DNA of 64,000 bases, from the NCBI GenBank assembly GCA_964602845.1, contig CAZRSW010000006.1, positions 1 to 64,000 of the forward strand. Reading direction: 5' to 3'. Position numbers and translations under genes: made by a program. Each line of letters starts with the position of its first letter. Within the stretch, counting starts at the first letter, position 1. Positions 1 through 8,598 of this stretch are shown one piece after another. The DNA is from CAZRSW01 sp964602845. Its GTDB lineage: Bacteria; Chloroflexota; Dehalococcoidia; Lucifugimonadales; UBA826. The notes beneath the pieces are model-generated. The model made no database searches and had not been told where the DNA came from. It saw nothing but the letters and a program-made list of their open reading frames with translations.

Positions 1-52
1 GCATTAGGCGCACCGCCAGCGTTCGTCCTGAGCCAGGATCAAACTCTAAATA
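1..52 (-). rRNA. rrs: 16S ribosomal RNA, 5' end only
   Basis: The reverse complement of the first ~50 bases contains the universal 5' 16S signature AGAGTTTGATCCTGGCTCAG followed by GACGAACGCTGGCGG. The rest of the gene lies outside the window to the left. The exact 5' boundary (about position 52) is judged from the usual distance of this signature to the mature end. Too little is present for phylogenetic placement. Confidence 0.96.
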
Positions 53-105
53 ATTTACGGTTTCCTTCTACTATCCAATTGTTAAGGTGCAAGGGGGTGA
101 CCCCT

Positions 106-127
106 AAAAAACCGCGCAGAAACGCGG
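106..127 (-). terminator. Terminator-like hairpin in the 16S leader
   Basis: On the minus strand the stem CCGCG, loop TTTCTG and stem CGCGG is followed directly by six T residues. It has the form of a short intrinsic terminator but lies between the predicted rRNA promoter and the 16S 5' end. It is therefore more likely an attenuator that antitermination must bypass, or a processing structure. The stem is only 5 bp, so function is uncertain. Confidence 0.5.
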
Positions 128-136
128 CAGACATAC

Positions 137-165
137 ATGTTACCTAAGTCTCAGGCACACGTCAA
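137..165 (-). promoter_or_regulatory. Sigma70-type promoter of the 16S rRNA gene
   Basis: On the minus strand TTGACG (160-165) and TAACAT (137-142) are separated by exactly 17 bases and point at the 16S gene. Transcription would start near position 130, giving a leader of roughly 75 bases that includes the hairpin at 106-127. Five of six -35 bases and four of six -10 bases match the consensus. Confidence 0.7.
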
Positions 166-205
166 TGATGTTCCGCTGGAATGACAAACGTTTAATTCAA
201 TAGCG

Positions 206-1129
206 TCAGGCACTTAACTCTTTCATCAAACCCCTGACATATCTCACACTACTACCATCTTTTGAAAGATGATCACCAGTCCTCGTACCTTCCATGGCAA
301 AGTATCCGTCGTAGTCAGCATCCAGCATCGCACTAATAGCAAAACGATAGTCTATATCACCGTCAGGGATAGGGACCTTAAGAAAATAGGTCCGACCTAA
401 TTCGGGAATATGCACTCGCTGTAGATTCTTACAATGCCAATATTTTGAACGCGCAGCCAAGGCCATAATGGCGGCTTCACATGATTCTTCCGGTTCATCG
501 TAATGCCAAAGCAGGTTACCCAAATCTGGGTTGGCAAATACATTGTCACTATCCACCATGTCCAGCAACATCGAAGTAGACCTACTATTATCAGCTATTG
601 AATTTTGGTGTACTTCCACGGTGATATTCGCACCAACATTGCCTGCCTTGTCACCCGCCTCTCTTAATATTGCTGACGTTTGCTCAAAATCATTGACTGT
701 GGCCAACTGACTAGAACCTTCCTGTATCTGCTTACCAGGATCATTAGGGCCAAGTGTCTTATTTCTCGGAGGACCGGAGAGGGCAGTATTTACAATACCC
801 AAACCAAGCCATCCCGCAATATCAACACTACCATGCAACCGCTCTCGGTTTTGGCGCTGACTTATTGGCATACAAAGTGAACCTCCGGCCCGAATGGCAA
901 CACATGGCAGCCCAAAACTCTCCAATTTGGCTTGCAATTCCTTTGCACCATATTCAGTAGCTGCACCACCTCCGAAATCCTCAAATCCTAGTTCAAGCCC
1001 CTCAAATCCTATGCTTTTGGCTGTTGTCAGGAAAGACGAAAGCGTAGGTTCAGGGGGCAAAGGCCAAGAATCACCGGCAATATGAGGAAACACAGTGGAT
1101 CTTCTAAAGGCATAGATAATCTTCATCAC
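206..1129 (-). CDS. Sugar phosphate isomerase/epimerase family TIM-barrel protein
   Basis: A 307-residue protein of the xylose-isomerase-like / AP-endonuclease-2 TIM-barrel superfamily. The usual metal-ligand pattern is visible: Glu172 (VEVHQ), Asp202 (NPDLGN), His232 (WHCKN) and Glu280 (AMEG). These enzymes isomerise or epimerise sugars, inositol derivatives or related hydroxy-ketones with a divalent metal; the substrate here cannot be read from sequence. No signal peptide is seen, so it is cytosolic. Two adjacent ATG codons begin the frame, and either could be used. It is transcribed away from the lyase gene at 1257 and towards the rRNA promoter region. Family assignment is firm, reaction unknown. 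Confidence 0.8.
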   Translation of the reverse strand: MMKIIYAFRRSTVFPHIAGDSWPLPPEPTLSSFLTTAKSIGFEGLELGFEDFGGGAATEYGAKELQAKLESFGLPCVAIRAGGSLCMPISQRQNRERLHGSVDIAGWLGLGIVNTALSGPPRNKTLGPNDPGKQIQEGSSQLATVNDFEQTSAILREAGDKAGNVGANITVEVHQNSIADNSRSTSMLLDMVDSDNVFANPDLGNLLWHYDEPEESCEAAIMALAARSKYWHCKNLQRVHIPELGRTYFLKVPIPDGDIDYRFAISAMLDADYDGYFAMEGTRTGDHLSKDGSSVRYVRGLMKELSA

Positions 1130-1256
1130 TTAACCCTCGCAAATCGACTATTTGGTTGTCTTATCATCACTGTAAAAAACATTTGCTGGAATTATAGACG
1201 ATTCTTTTGTAATATCGAGCTCACACCAACGTCAATCAATAATCACAGAGCTTCCT

Positions 1257-2219
1257 ATGAATAAACTCACCCTCCAAGATGTCCTTAGGGCCCGTGCCAG
1301 AATATCTCCTTACATTGTAAGAACTCCCTTATTGAGACATTTATCCCTTGATGAATTTGTGGGAACTAAAGTCTTTGTCAAACATGAGAATTACCAGAAA
1401 TTAGGTTCATTCAAAGTAAGAGGGGGTCTTAATTTATTTTCTCAGATGAATCAGGATGAGCTAAACAAAGGAGTGTCAACGGCATCAAGTGGCAACCACG
1501 GACAATCCATAGCTTACGGGGCAAAAGTATTCGGAGCCAAATCGATTATTGTCGTCCCGGAGGGTGCCAATCCAGGGAAGGTGAGGTCCATGCTTAATTT
1601 AGGAGCGGAGGTGGTGTACCACGGGGAACACTTTGGTATAGCTGATGAATACATCCGTGGACATTCTATAGATCAAGGATACAGATATGTAAACGCCGTA
1701 GAGGAAATCGACTTGTACGCAGGCGTAGGAACGTATGCCTTGGAGATAATGGAGGACTTGCCTGACGTTGATGTAATTATCGTTCCTATAGGAGGAGGTA
1801 GTGGAGCATGTGGAACTTGCATTGTGGCTAAATCCATAAATCCTTCAATACAGGTTATAGGAGTCCAAGCCAGCCTTGCACCTGCAGCATACAATTCTTG
1901 GGTGTCTGGCAAACTCGAAAAAGCCCCGATGGAAAGTACCGCCGAGGGCCTCGCTACAAACATGGGATATGAACCCGCTCAATCAATATTAAAAGAGTTA
2001 TTAGATGACTTTGTATTAGTATCAGACATTGAGATGGAAGATGCGATACTGATGTACCTTGAGCATACACGGAATTTGGTGGAACATGCTGGGGCAGCAA
2101 GCCTAGCTGCTGCGCTAAAAATAAAGGACCGGATCCGGAACAAGAAAGTGGTACTGGTTGTGAGTGGAGGGAACTTATCAATGGGAAATTTGAAAGTAAT
2201 CATGGAGAAATACGGATAA
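1257..2219 (+). CDS. PLP-dependent threonine dehydratase-like ammonia-lyase
   Basis: A 320-residue fold-type-II PLP enzyme of the threonine/serine dehydratase family. Lys53 in GSFKVRGG is the Schiff-base lysine. SSGNHGQ (77-83) is the cofactor asparagine loop, GGGSGAC (about 179-185) binds the PLP phosphate, and SGGNLS lies near the C-terminus. There is no C-terminal ACT regulatory domain, so it is the short catabolic-type enzyme rather than the feedback-regulated biosynthetic IlvA. Likely reactions are deamination of threonine or serine, or of a related hydroxy-amino acid; serine racemase and hydroxyectoine-utilisation lyases share the same architecture. It is followed after 5 bp by a DinB-like gene, suggesting co-transcription. 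Confidence 0.85.
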   Translation: MNKLTLQDVLRARARISPYIVRTPLLRHLSLDEFVGTKVFVKHENYQKLGSFKVRGGLNLFSQMNQDELNKGVSTASSGNHGQSIAYGAKVFGAKSIIVVPEGANPGKVRSMLNLGAEVVYHGEHFGIADEYIRGHSIDQGYRYVNAVEEIDLYAGVGTYALEIMEDLPDVDVIIVPIGGGSGACGTCIVAKSINPSIQVIGVQASLAPAAYNSWVSGKLEKAPMESTAEGLATNMGYEPAQSILKELLDDFVLVSDIEMEDAILMYLEHTRNLVEHAGAASLAAALKIKDRIRNKKVVLVVSGGNLSMGNLKVIMEKYG

Positions 2220-2224
2220 TCGTA

Positions 2225-2875
2225 ATGTCTAAGCTTAATACCAACAGACCACAGCTAGCGCAGGAATTCGATACCTTATTCGAGGTCATCCAACAGGAAG
2301 TCATGGATTTGACTGAGGCTCATCTTAACTTTACTTCCGATGAATGGGCCTGGGCGCAATGGAGCATAAGAAATCAGCTAAGCCACATGGCACGTCTCAT
2401 ACCAAGCTGGTTAATAATGAGATTTGGCGAGATGTTATTTCCTAACAACGAACATGGGTTTAAAAATCTGGACATGGAACCAATAACAAACTCTCCTTCG
2501 CAAGCCAGATTGGACGATAGCGTTTACTGGGAACTATCCGAAATCATGGTCATACTCAAAACAAGTATTGACCTCGTCCGCCAGGTCCTGAGCGAGAACA
2601 ATGAGACACAACTTAGACAATTTATGGTAAAAAGAGATCCTACTCCCCAGTGGAAAATCATGGCGAAAGCCCACCCGAGCGGGGTGACTGTACAAGGTGA
2701 TCCAGCCTACGGAACGATGACGCTCGAAGCTACTATAAGACACATATATTTCGAGGAAATAACTCACCTCTATAATATCCAGAGACTCAAAAAAGCCCAA
2801 GGGATAGGCCCATCATCTCAGTTGCCCAAGGTTGGGTACTGGGTACTGGAAGAATGGGACAGAAGCGAACCCTAA
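2225..2875 (+). CDS. DinB-like four-helix-bundle protein
   Basis: A 216-residue protein resembling the DinB/YfiT-like metal-binding helical bundle superfamily. The pattern NQLSHMARL near residue 53 and RHIYFEEITHLYNIQRL near residue 175 supplies the spaced histidines typical of this fold, whose members include thiol-dependent transferases and many proteins of unknown role. It is unrelated to DNA polymerase IV despite the shared name. It starts 5 bp after the lyase stop, so the two are probably co-transcribed. Its stop overlaps the stop of the convergent peptidase gene by 4 bp. No catalytic assignment is possible. Confidence 0.6.
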   Translation: MSKLNTNRPQLAQEFDTLFEVIQQEVMDLTEAHLNFTSDEWAWAQWSIRNQLSHMARLIPSWLIMRFGEMLFPNNEHGFKNLDMEPITNSPSQARLDDSVYWELSEIMVILKTSIDLVRQVLSENNETQLRQFMVKRDPTPQWKIMAKAHPSGVTVQGDPAYGTMTLEATIRHIYFEEITHLYNIQRLKKAQGIGPSSQLPKVGYWVLEEWDRSEP

Positions 2876-3996
2876 GGTATCGTCAATTTCAACTCTTCCT
2901 CACAACTCAACCGTCGAAGAGTTTCAGATGCTACATCGTCATTCAATAAATAAGGTGGCGAATCACCGTAGTTGCGGACACTATTTGCAACCTTGTGAAT
3001 CAAATCGACTCCTCCCAGAAAATCATCAACCGATATATATTCCTCGGCCACGCCCCCATCAGGATCACCAATGCTTGTCGTCGCGTTGTGCCAGTTCCCT
3101 AATGCAAAAGCCATGCCAGTCGTTCTGTATCCTCGTACTGCAAAAGCGGTAGCCTCGCAAGTACCCGCTTTCATAAGCTGTCTCTGGGATTTAAATGAGT
3201 CGTTGCCGTCAATCAACGCATTGCGAGCTAAGATCAATACTTGTTCTGCCTCGCCACTAAATGTGAAAGAAGCATCTCCTGTCCGTATAATCGGTCCTAA
3301 CCCAAGTTCTACCCCGGGTATCACAGAGCTGGTTTCTACTGATACTACAAATGTCTCGGGTGGCAACAGCGAAGAATTAGCGATTAACCGCGCACCAATC
3401 AGCCCAATTTCTTCCGCCCGAGTAAAAATCCCATATACATCTCCATCAGGAGGCTCATGAACAAGCCTCTCCATTAAGGCAACAATCGCAGCGCATCCAG
3501 CCAAATCGTCCAGAGCTCTCATCCTAATTGTATCCCCAGACAATCTATAGTCTTCTAACTGAAAAACGATTGGGGTCCTGGGCGGTAGAAGCACCTCTGA
3601 TTCCACTCGGACTCTTCGAGTCAAATGGTCCTCAGCAGACAATAGTTTGCAACCAAATCTGTTTCCCATGGAATCAAATGCGAAAGCTTCCATTCCAGAT
3701 ACAATAGAGGCAACCGGAACACCCCCTAAAACTCGAGCGTATAATCCATCTTCTTCCTGATCACCATCAACTTCAAAGCCTGGGTGATCCATATGAGAAA
3801 CAAAGGCTAAAGGAGGAGTATCTTTCATCGACCCCTTGATAAAAGCGACTATATTCCCATAGGGGTCTGTATCATAATGTGCACCAACCCGATCCAACAT
3901 GTCCTTTATCACATTAGAAACAAGATGCTCGTGCAATGGCGAAGCAGGATTATTACCCAGCTCTTCCAATATTTCTAAAGGTCGATGATAATGCAA
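2872..3996 (-). CDS. M42/M20-type dinuclear zinc aminopeptidase
   Basis: A 374-residue cytosolic metallopeptidase of the M42 (glutamyl/leucyl aminopeptidase, FrvX-like) group. The zinc-binding pattern is present: His68 and Asp70 in SHMDHPGF, Asp163-Asp164 in ALDDLAG (bridging), Glu195-Glu196 in RAEEIGL (catalytic base and ligand), Glu221 in SVETSS, and a late histidine in NWHNAT. It would remove N-terminal residues from peptides. The start is TTG at 3996, with GAGGG about 12 bases upstream on the minus strand. Its 3' end overlaps the DinB-like gene tail to tail by 4 bp. Confidence 0.82.
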   Translation of the reverse strand: MHYHRPLEILEELGNNPASPLHEHLVSNVIKDMLDRVGAHYDTDPYGNIVAFIKGSMKDTPPLAFVSHMDHPGFEVDGDQEEDGLYARVLGGVPVASIVSGMEAFAFDSMGNRFGCKLLSAEDHLTRRVRVESEVLLPPRTPIVFQLEDYRLSGDTIRMRALDDLAGCAAIVALMERLVHEPPDGDVYGIFTRAEEIGLIGARLIANSSLLPPETFVVSVETSSVIPGVELGLGPIIRTGDASFTFSGEAEQVLILARNALIDGNDSFKSQRQLMKAGTCEATAFAVRGYRTTGMAFALGNWHNATTSIGDPDGGVAEEYISVDDFLGGVDLIHKVANSVRNYGDSPPYLLNDDVASETLRRLSCEEELKLTIP

Positions 3997-4030
3997 TTCT
4001 GTTATTTACCCTCTTCATATCGATTTTCGG

Positions 4031-4060
4031 TTGAGGACACACCATACTCTGGCATATACT
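4031..4060 (+). promoter_or_regulatory. Putative sigma70-type promoter for the LLM gene at 4125
   Basis: TTGAGG (4031-4036) and TATACT (4055-4060) are 18 bases apart, about 65 bases upstream of the ATG at 4125, in the divergent region with the peptidase gene. Four and five of six bases match consensus. Prediction only. Confidence 0.45.
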
Positions 4061-4124
4061 GCAGCTATTGAACAACGTTATAGTAGACCCCTAACTGAGT
4101 CTCTTCAACCGCAGGAGGATATTT

Positions 4125-5204
4125 ATGCAGCTCGGATACTTTACGATGCCCCTACATCCACCGGGTTCCAACGTCACTCAGACGCTGGCCGATGATCTGG
4201 ATCAATTAGTAGTCCTAGACAAGCTAGGGTACAAGGAAGCCTGGATAGGTGAGCACTTCACAACTCAATGGGAAAATATACCGGCTCCGGACTTGTTCAT
4301 AGCTAAAGCACTGGGTATGACCGAAAACATATGTTTTGGTACTGGTGTTACATGCATGCCTAACCACAATCCATTTGTGGTTGCCCATCGCATAGCACAA
4401 CTGGACCATCTCGCACGTGGACGATTCAAATGGGGGGTGGGTTCTGGGGGATTTCCAGGAGACTTCGAAGTATTCGGATTTGATCCTGCTAGCGGCATTC
4501 ATAGAGAAATGGCTAAAGAGGCCGTTGATCTTGTAATACAAATGTGGGATGACCCAAAGCCGGGCAGGTACAAAAGCGACTTTTGGGATTTTAACATTCC
4601 TGAGCCAGATCCTAACATAGGAATGAGTTTTCATCTAAAGCCCTTTCATGATCCACATCCACCAATCGCTGTCGCGGGAGTATCACCAAAATCTGACACT
4701 CTCACTTTAGCCGGAGAACGGGGATGGATACCAATGAGCATAAACCTTGTACCAGGAAATACCCTGAAAGGACACTGGGACGCAGTTCAAGAAGGTGCTG
4801 CTAAAGCGGGTAGAACCCCAGATCGATCTCAATGGAGAATAGCCCGAGAAATATATGTCGCAGAAACCTCTGAAGAAGCAAGAGAAGAAGCGCTAACAGG
4901 CGTATTACGCAGAGATTTCGACCAATATTTCTACAGATTGTTAGATAAAATGGATATGCTGGGGTTATATAAACGGGACCAAGAAATGCCCGACGAAGAA
5001 ATCACTGCCGAATATGTAGTGGATAATGTGTGGATTGTGGGTAGTCCTGACGACGTCATCACGAAGATAAGAGCTCTTAATTCAGAGGTCGGAGGATTTG
5101 GCGTACTTCTTGCTATGGGCCACGAATGGTCACCCTATGAAAAGTGGCTGAAGTCTATGACATTGCTTGCCAACGAAGTTATGCCAGAGGTCTCCTCACT
5201 TTGA
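4125..5204 (+). CDS. LLM class flavin-dependent oxidoreductase (luciferase-like monooxygenase)
   Basis: A 359-residue single-domain TIM-barrel protein of the bacterial luciferase-like superfamily. It has the usual N-terminal GYFTMPLHPP strand, WIGEHF near residue 40, the central GRFKWGVGSGGFPGDFEVFG flavin-binding loop near residues 102-121, and a C-terminal segment that tests substrate windows (VVDNVWIVGSPDDVITKI). Such enzymes use FMNH2 or F420 to oxygenate alkanes, terpenes or other organics; the substrate is not readable. GGAGG lies about 8 bases before the ATG. The gene overlaps no neighbour but is followed after 4 bp by the RNB exonuclease gene. Families like this are expanded in SAR202-type Chloroflexota, which is context rather than proof. 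Confidence 0.88.
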   Translation: MQLGYFTMPLHPPGSNVTQTLADDLDQLVVLDKLGYKEAWIGEHFTTQWENIPAPDLFIAKALGMTENICFGTGVTCMPNHNPFVVAHRIAQLDHLARGRFKWGVGSGGFPGDFEVFGFDPASGIHREMAKEAVDLVIQMWDDPKPGRYKSDFWDFNIPEPDPNIGMSFHLKPFHDPHPPIAVAGVSPKSDTLTLAGERGWIPMSINLVPGNTLKGHWDAVQEGAAKAGRTPDRSQWRIAREIYVAETSEEAREEALTGVLRRDFDQYFYRLLDKMDMLGLYKRDQEMPDEEITAEYVVDNVWIVGSPDDVITKIRALNSEVGGFGVLLAMGHEWSPYEKWLKSMTLLANEVMPEVSSL

Positions 5205-5208
5205 AAAA

Positions 5209-7209
5209 ATGAATGAAATAGTCGTAGCAAACATTGGTGGCCGGGCTGTAGTATGTGAATTAGAGAAACCTGACTCATTATCAAAAAAGCTGTCGCTCAA
5301 GATCACCAAGAATAGATACGTAGCCTCTACACGTAAAAAAATTATCCACCGTACTGGAATCAGGATATCTGCCAGCATAGAACTACTAAAATTCCAGAGA
5401 GAATCTAAATCCATTGCGAACGGTTTGTCCCTTGAGAAAGCTTGGAACATTCTGAAATACACCGGTGATTCGCCTGTAGAACTCAACCAGATAGTAGAGC
5501 TTTGTACCAATGACAAAGGTACGCCGCAAAACTACGTAGCTGTGGTACTTTCTATCGAATCTAACCCAGTATATTTCCAAAGAAAAGACAGTAAATTCTA
5601 TGCTCTCCCAGAAGAGCAAGTATCGGCAATACTGGCCAAGATCCAACAATCAAACGAACGGACAGATCAAGAAGATATATTCCTGGAGCATTTTCAACAA
5701 AAGCTTTTACCTGTCGTGCTCACCCTGAATGATGAAAGCATTATCGGTCACATCAGAAACTTTGTCGTAAAAGGTAACAAGTATAAACAAAGCCTGGAAG
5801 CAATAAGACTTTTGAGAAAAATATATACAGGCAACAGTTCCGAGTTACGGGAACAAGCATATGACAACCTGGTTTACTTGGAAATTCTTGATGAAGACCA
5901 TCCAATTGAGATTGAACAATCTGAGATACCAACGGCTTCGCTGGAGAATATCCCACTGGATATCGACCACCCAATACCTGAACTAGACAACTCCATTAAT
6001 TTGGAGCACCTCAATACATTTACAATCGATGAACAAGGTACCAGTGACAGAGACGATGCCTTTTCTCTGGCCCCAGGTTGCGTATGGATACACATCGCAT
6101 CAACATCATTTCTCGTACCGAAGGGCTCAAGCATAGACAAAGAAGCAGCATCCCGTTCAGCAACCCTTTATACTCCAGACCTGACAGTCCCAATGCTTCC
6201 AAACCTGATTTCAAAAGATCTAGGAAGCCTCAATCCAGGTATGAGAAGATCATGTTTATCCCTACGCATCGGGTTGGACGAGCATGGTAATCCAACCAAC
6301 CATCGTTTACTTCAAACCGTAATCAAATCAGATTTTTCCTTCACATATCAAGAAATCGATCAATTAATAAGCGGCCAAAAAACGGCTGCCCATATTCTTC
6401 TCGACGATCTTTTAAACCTGCAGAAACTAACGAAGCGATTTAGGGCTGACAGAAAATTCTCCGGCGCAATATTTATAAACCGTCCCGAAATGGCCATACA
6501 TCTGAATAATCGAAACCAGATCAACATAGCAGTCCAAGAAGCTGCTTCTGAATCAAGAAACTTTGTGTCAGAATTGATGGTGTATTACAACCATTTCCTC
6601 GCAAAATATTGCCATGAACATAGGATCCCCGCAATATTCCGTTATCAGTCACAGCCTGGCAGATCAATTCCGAAGACATTACCGCCAGGTCCACTCGGTT
6701 GGTATAGCATCTCCCGCTACCTTAATAGAGCAGCCATAACTGACAAAGCTGAGCCGCATTTCAGCCTTGGGCTTGAGTGCTATGTACAAGCAACCGCCCC
6801 TTTAAGAAGATATTCTGATCTAATCCTCCAAAGACAAGTACAACATTTCATCAATACCAGCGAATTACTCTACGGAGCAGATGAAATGTTATTAGTAGGG
6901 CAAAGAGTAGCAAACCAAGTTAGAAAACTAGCACGTCTAGAGAGCGCCAGAAAGAAATATTGGTTTCTAAAATATCTCAGACAAGAATACTTGGACAAAA
7001 GCCTACCGCCTCGACTGAATGCTATAGTCCTTGATAATGCCAATCCCAACAATCTCCTCGCCGAACTATCTCGTTATCCCTTCCGACTTCGATGCCCTGC
7101 CCCAACACAGATCCCCGTTGGAGTCCAGATAGAAGTCCAACTCACTGACATTGACCTTTGGCAACGAACCGCGCAATTCGAATATATTGATACAAAAGGT
7201 GAATCGTAG
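5209..7209 (+). CDS. RNB-domain exoribonuclease (RNase II/R family)
   Basis: A 666-residue protein with the RNB catalytic domain. The four magnesium-binding aspartates follow the family spacing D-x5-D-x-D-D: Asp274, Asp280, Asp282 and Asp283 in the stretch DEQGTSDRDDAF. The late RRYSDLILQRQ motif (about 532) matches the conserved R-Y-D-R block. It would degrade single-stranded RNA 3' to 5'. The N-terminal ~250 residues do not show an obvious cold-shock OB fold and the C-terminal S1 domain seems short or divergent, so it resembles the RNase-II-like proteins of cyanobacteria and Chloroflexi more than classical RNase R. I chose ATG 5209, because the in-frame ATG at 5167 lies inside the upstream LLM gene. 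Confidence 0.87.
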   Translation: MNEIVVANIGGRAVVCELEKPDSLSKKLSLKITKNRYVASTRKKIIHRTGIRISASIELLKFQRESKSIANGLSLEKAWNILKYTGDSPVELNQIVELCTNDKGTPQNYVAVVLSIESNPVYFQRKDSKFYALPEEQVSAILAKIQQSNERTDQEDIFLEHFQQKLLPVVLTLNDESIIGHIRNFVVKGNKYKQSLEAIRLLRKIYTGNSSELREQAYDNLVYLEILDEDHPIEIEQSEIPTASLENIPLDIDHPIPELDNSINLEHLNTFTIDEQGTSDRDDAFSLAPGCVWIHIASTSFLVPKGSSIDKEAASRSATLYTPDLTVPMLPNLISKDLGSLNPGMRRSCLSLRIGLDEHGNPTNHRLLQTVIKSDFSFTYQEIDQLISGQKTAAHILLDDLLNLQKLTKRFRADRKFSGAIFINRPEMAIHLNNRNQINIAVQEAASESRNFVSELMVYYNHFLAKYCHEHRIPAIFRYQSQPGRSIPKTLPPGPLGWYSISRYLNRAAITDKAEPHFSLGLECYVQATAPLRRYSDLILQRQVQHFINTSELLYGADEMLLVGQRVANQVRKLARLESARKKYWFLKYLRQEYLDKSLPPRLNAIVLDNANPNNLLAELSRYPFRLRCPAPTQIPVGVQIEVQLTDIDLWQRTAQFEYIDTKGES

Positions 7210-7401
7210 CCAATATCCCAATCCCTACCCCAAACTCCAGTCACATACATCTGATAAAGAAAACACCTTTCAGAACCTCTCTTAGAGTGTAGCGAGTGTA
7301 AATTCGCTGGGGGTGGTCTTCAATCAGGCCACACAAATAACCTTTTTGAAGTGACCTAGCTTCGCCGCCTCTCGTGGCAGTGAAAGCAATAACTTCCAAA
7401 A

Positions 7402-7476
7402 TGGTCGGGGTGGTCGGGATCGAACCGACGACCTCCTGTTCCCAAAACAGGCGCGCTTCCGCTGCGCCACACCCCG
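7402..7476 (-). tRNA. tRNA-Pro (anticodon TGG)
   Basis: The minus strand folds as a complete cloverleaf. Acceptor stem CGGGGTG pairs with CACCCCG, the D stem is GCGC, the anticodon stem CCTGT/ACAGG holds the loop TTTGGGA with anticodon TGG, and the T arm is GTCGG-TTCGATC-CCGAC. Discriminator A at 7405 is followed by an encoded CCA (7402-7404). It reads proline codons CCA/CCG. The overlapping plus-strand frame that translates to a GIEPTTSCSQNRR-like peptide is the familiar spurious ORF over tRNA genes. Confidence 0.97.
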
Positions 7477-7630
7477 ATTTAATGAACCACAACAATATTA
7501 GGGTACAACGGAGGAGTCCTTTGGTAAATAACAACCACACCAAAATATTATATTATTAGGCCCTGAGTACTTGTAAAACTTAGCAGACCAAGCTGTAACA
7601 CCAAAGTACAATTTCTTTAAGGAGCTGATC

Positions 7631-8497
7631 ATGACAATATTGGGTGATGGAGAATACAGATATGAACGCGCGCCAGAATGGCCACAAATGCCCCGATATT
7701 GGTCGTTCGAAGACGCCTCCGATGCTGCGGTAAACTCAAAGGGGGAAATATATATTTTTAGCAGGGGTAATCACCCAATAACTATCTGGGATTCTCGCGG
7801 AAATTTCATATCTTCGTGGGGAGAAGGGGAATTTTCAGCCAACCCTCATGGAATCTACATTACACCTGAAGATAATGTATGGCTGGTAGATAGAGATTAT
7901 CATACGGCAACAGAATACAGCCCCGGAGGTGACGTACTGAGAACCTTAGGAGAGAAACTGGCTCCCTCTCCTTCCTTCCTGGGACTTCCATTCAATATGC
8001 CCTCAGGGCTGGCAATAGCTCCAAACGGAGAGCTATTTGTATCTGATGGCTATGGAGCGCACCGGGTCCACAAATTCAGCGCTGAGGGAGAACTGTTGCT
8101 TTCCTGGGGTAGCCAAGGGAGCGGTCCTGGTGAGTTTGCTCTGCTACATAACATCTGGGTAGACAAAAATAATCGGGTCATTATCTGTGATCGAGAGAAT
8201 GACCGAATACAAATATTTGATGCTCAGGGTAATTTTTTGGAGCAATGGACCGACCTAAGCAAACCCGGGGACGTCTGGGTTCACGACGACATGATTTACT
8301 GTATTGAGCAGGGAGACTCAGGGGGCGTGAGCATATGGACCCTGAATGGAGAAGTTGTCTCAAGATGGAAAAACGACGAAGGTCCTGGCAAAGGTCAAAT
8401 CAAGGGAGGTCATGGAATCACAGTAGACCATGAAGGATCAATCTATGTCACTGAGATTATCAATGCCAAGAGGGTTTCGAAGTTTATACGTGTGTGA
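7631..8497 (+). CDS. NHL-repeat beta-propeller protein
   Basis: A 288-residue protein made almost entirely of NHL-type blades, with repeated patterns such as DSRGNFISSWGEGEF, PSGLAIAPNGELFVSDGYGAHRVHKFSAEG and DRENDRIQIFDAQGNFLEQW. It belongs with the peptidyl-alpha-hydroxyglycine lyase-like and SMP-30-like six-bladed propellers. No signal peptide is visible, so it is probably cytosolic or exported by an unknown route. AAGGAG sits 7 bases before the ATG. Such propellers act as lyases, lactonases or binding modules; no catalytic assignment is made. It is the first gene after the tRNA and precedes larB. Confidence 0.8.
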   Translation: MTILGDGEYRYERAPEWPQMPRYWSFEDASDAAVNSKGEIYIFSRGNHPITIWDSRGNFISSWGEGEFSANPHGIYITPEDNVWLVDRDYHTATEYSPGGDVLRTLGEKLAPSPSFLGLPFNMPSGLAIAPNGELFVSDGYGAHRVHKFSAEGELLLSWGSQGSGPGEFALLHNIWVDKNNRVIICDRENDRIQIFDAQGNFLEQWTDLSKPGDVWVHDDMIYCIEQGDSGGVSIWTLNGEVVSRWKNDEGPGKGQIKGGHGITVDHEGSIYVTEIINAKRVSKFIRV

Positions 8498-8598
8498 CGG
8501 GCTATTATCTGACATTGTGCTGAATTATCTTTGGGTCATTTGAGAAAATGGTATAGTAGAAAATCGCAATGTCCATCAAAGTACTCAGATGATTTTAA

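Noticed and set aside
7241..7543. Minus-strand 100-residue ORF running through the tRNA
   Set aside because: It includes the whole tRNA gene and its flank, has no RBS and no family resemblance.
7374..7559. Plus-strand ORF resembling a GIEPTTSCSQ-type small protein
   Set aside because: It is the reverse reading of the tRNA-Pro gene, a well-known spurious ORF over tRNAs.
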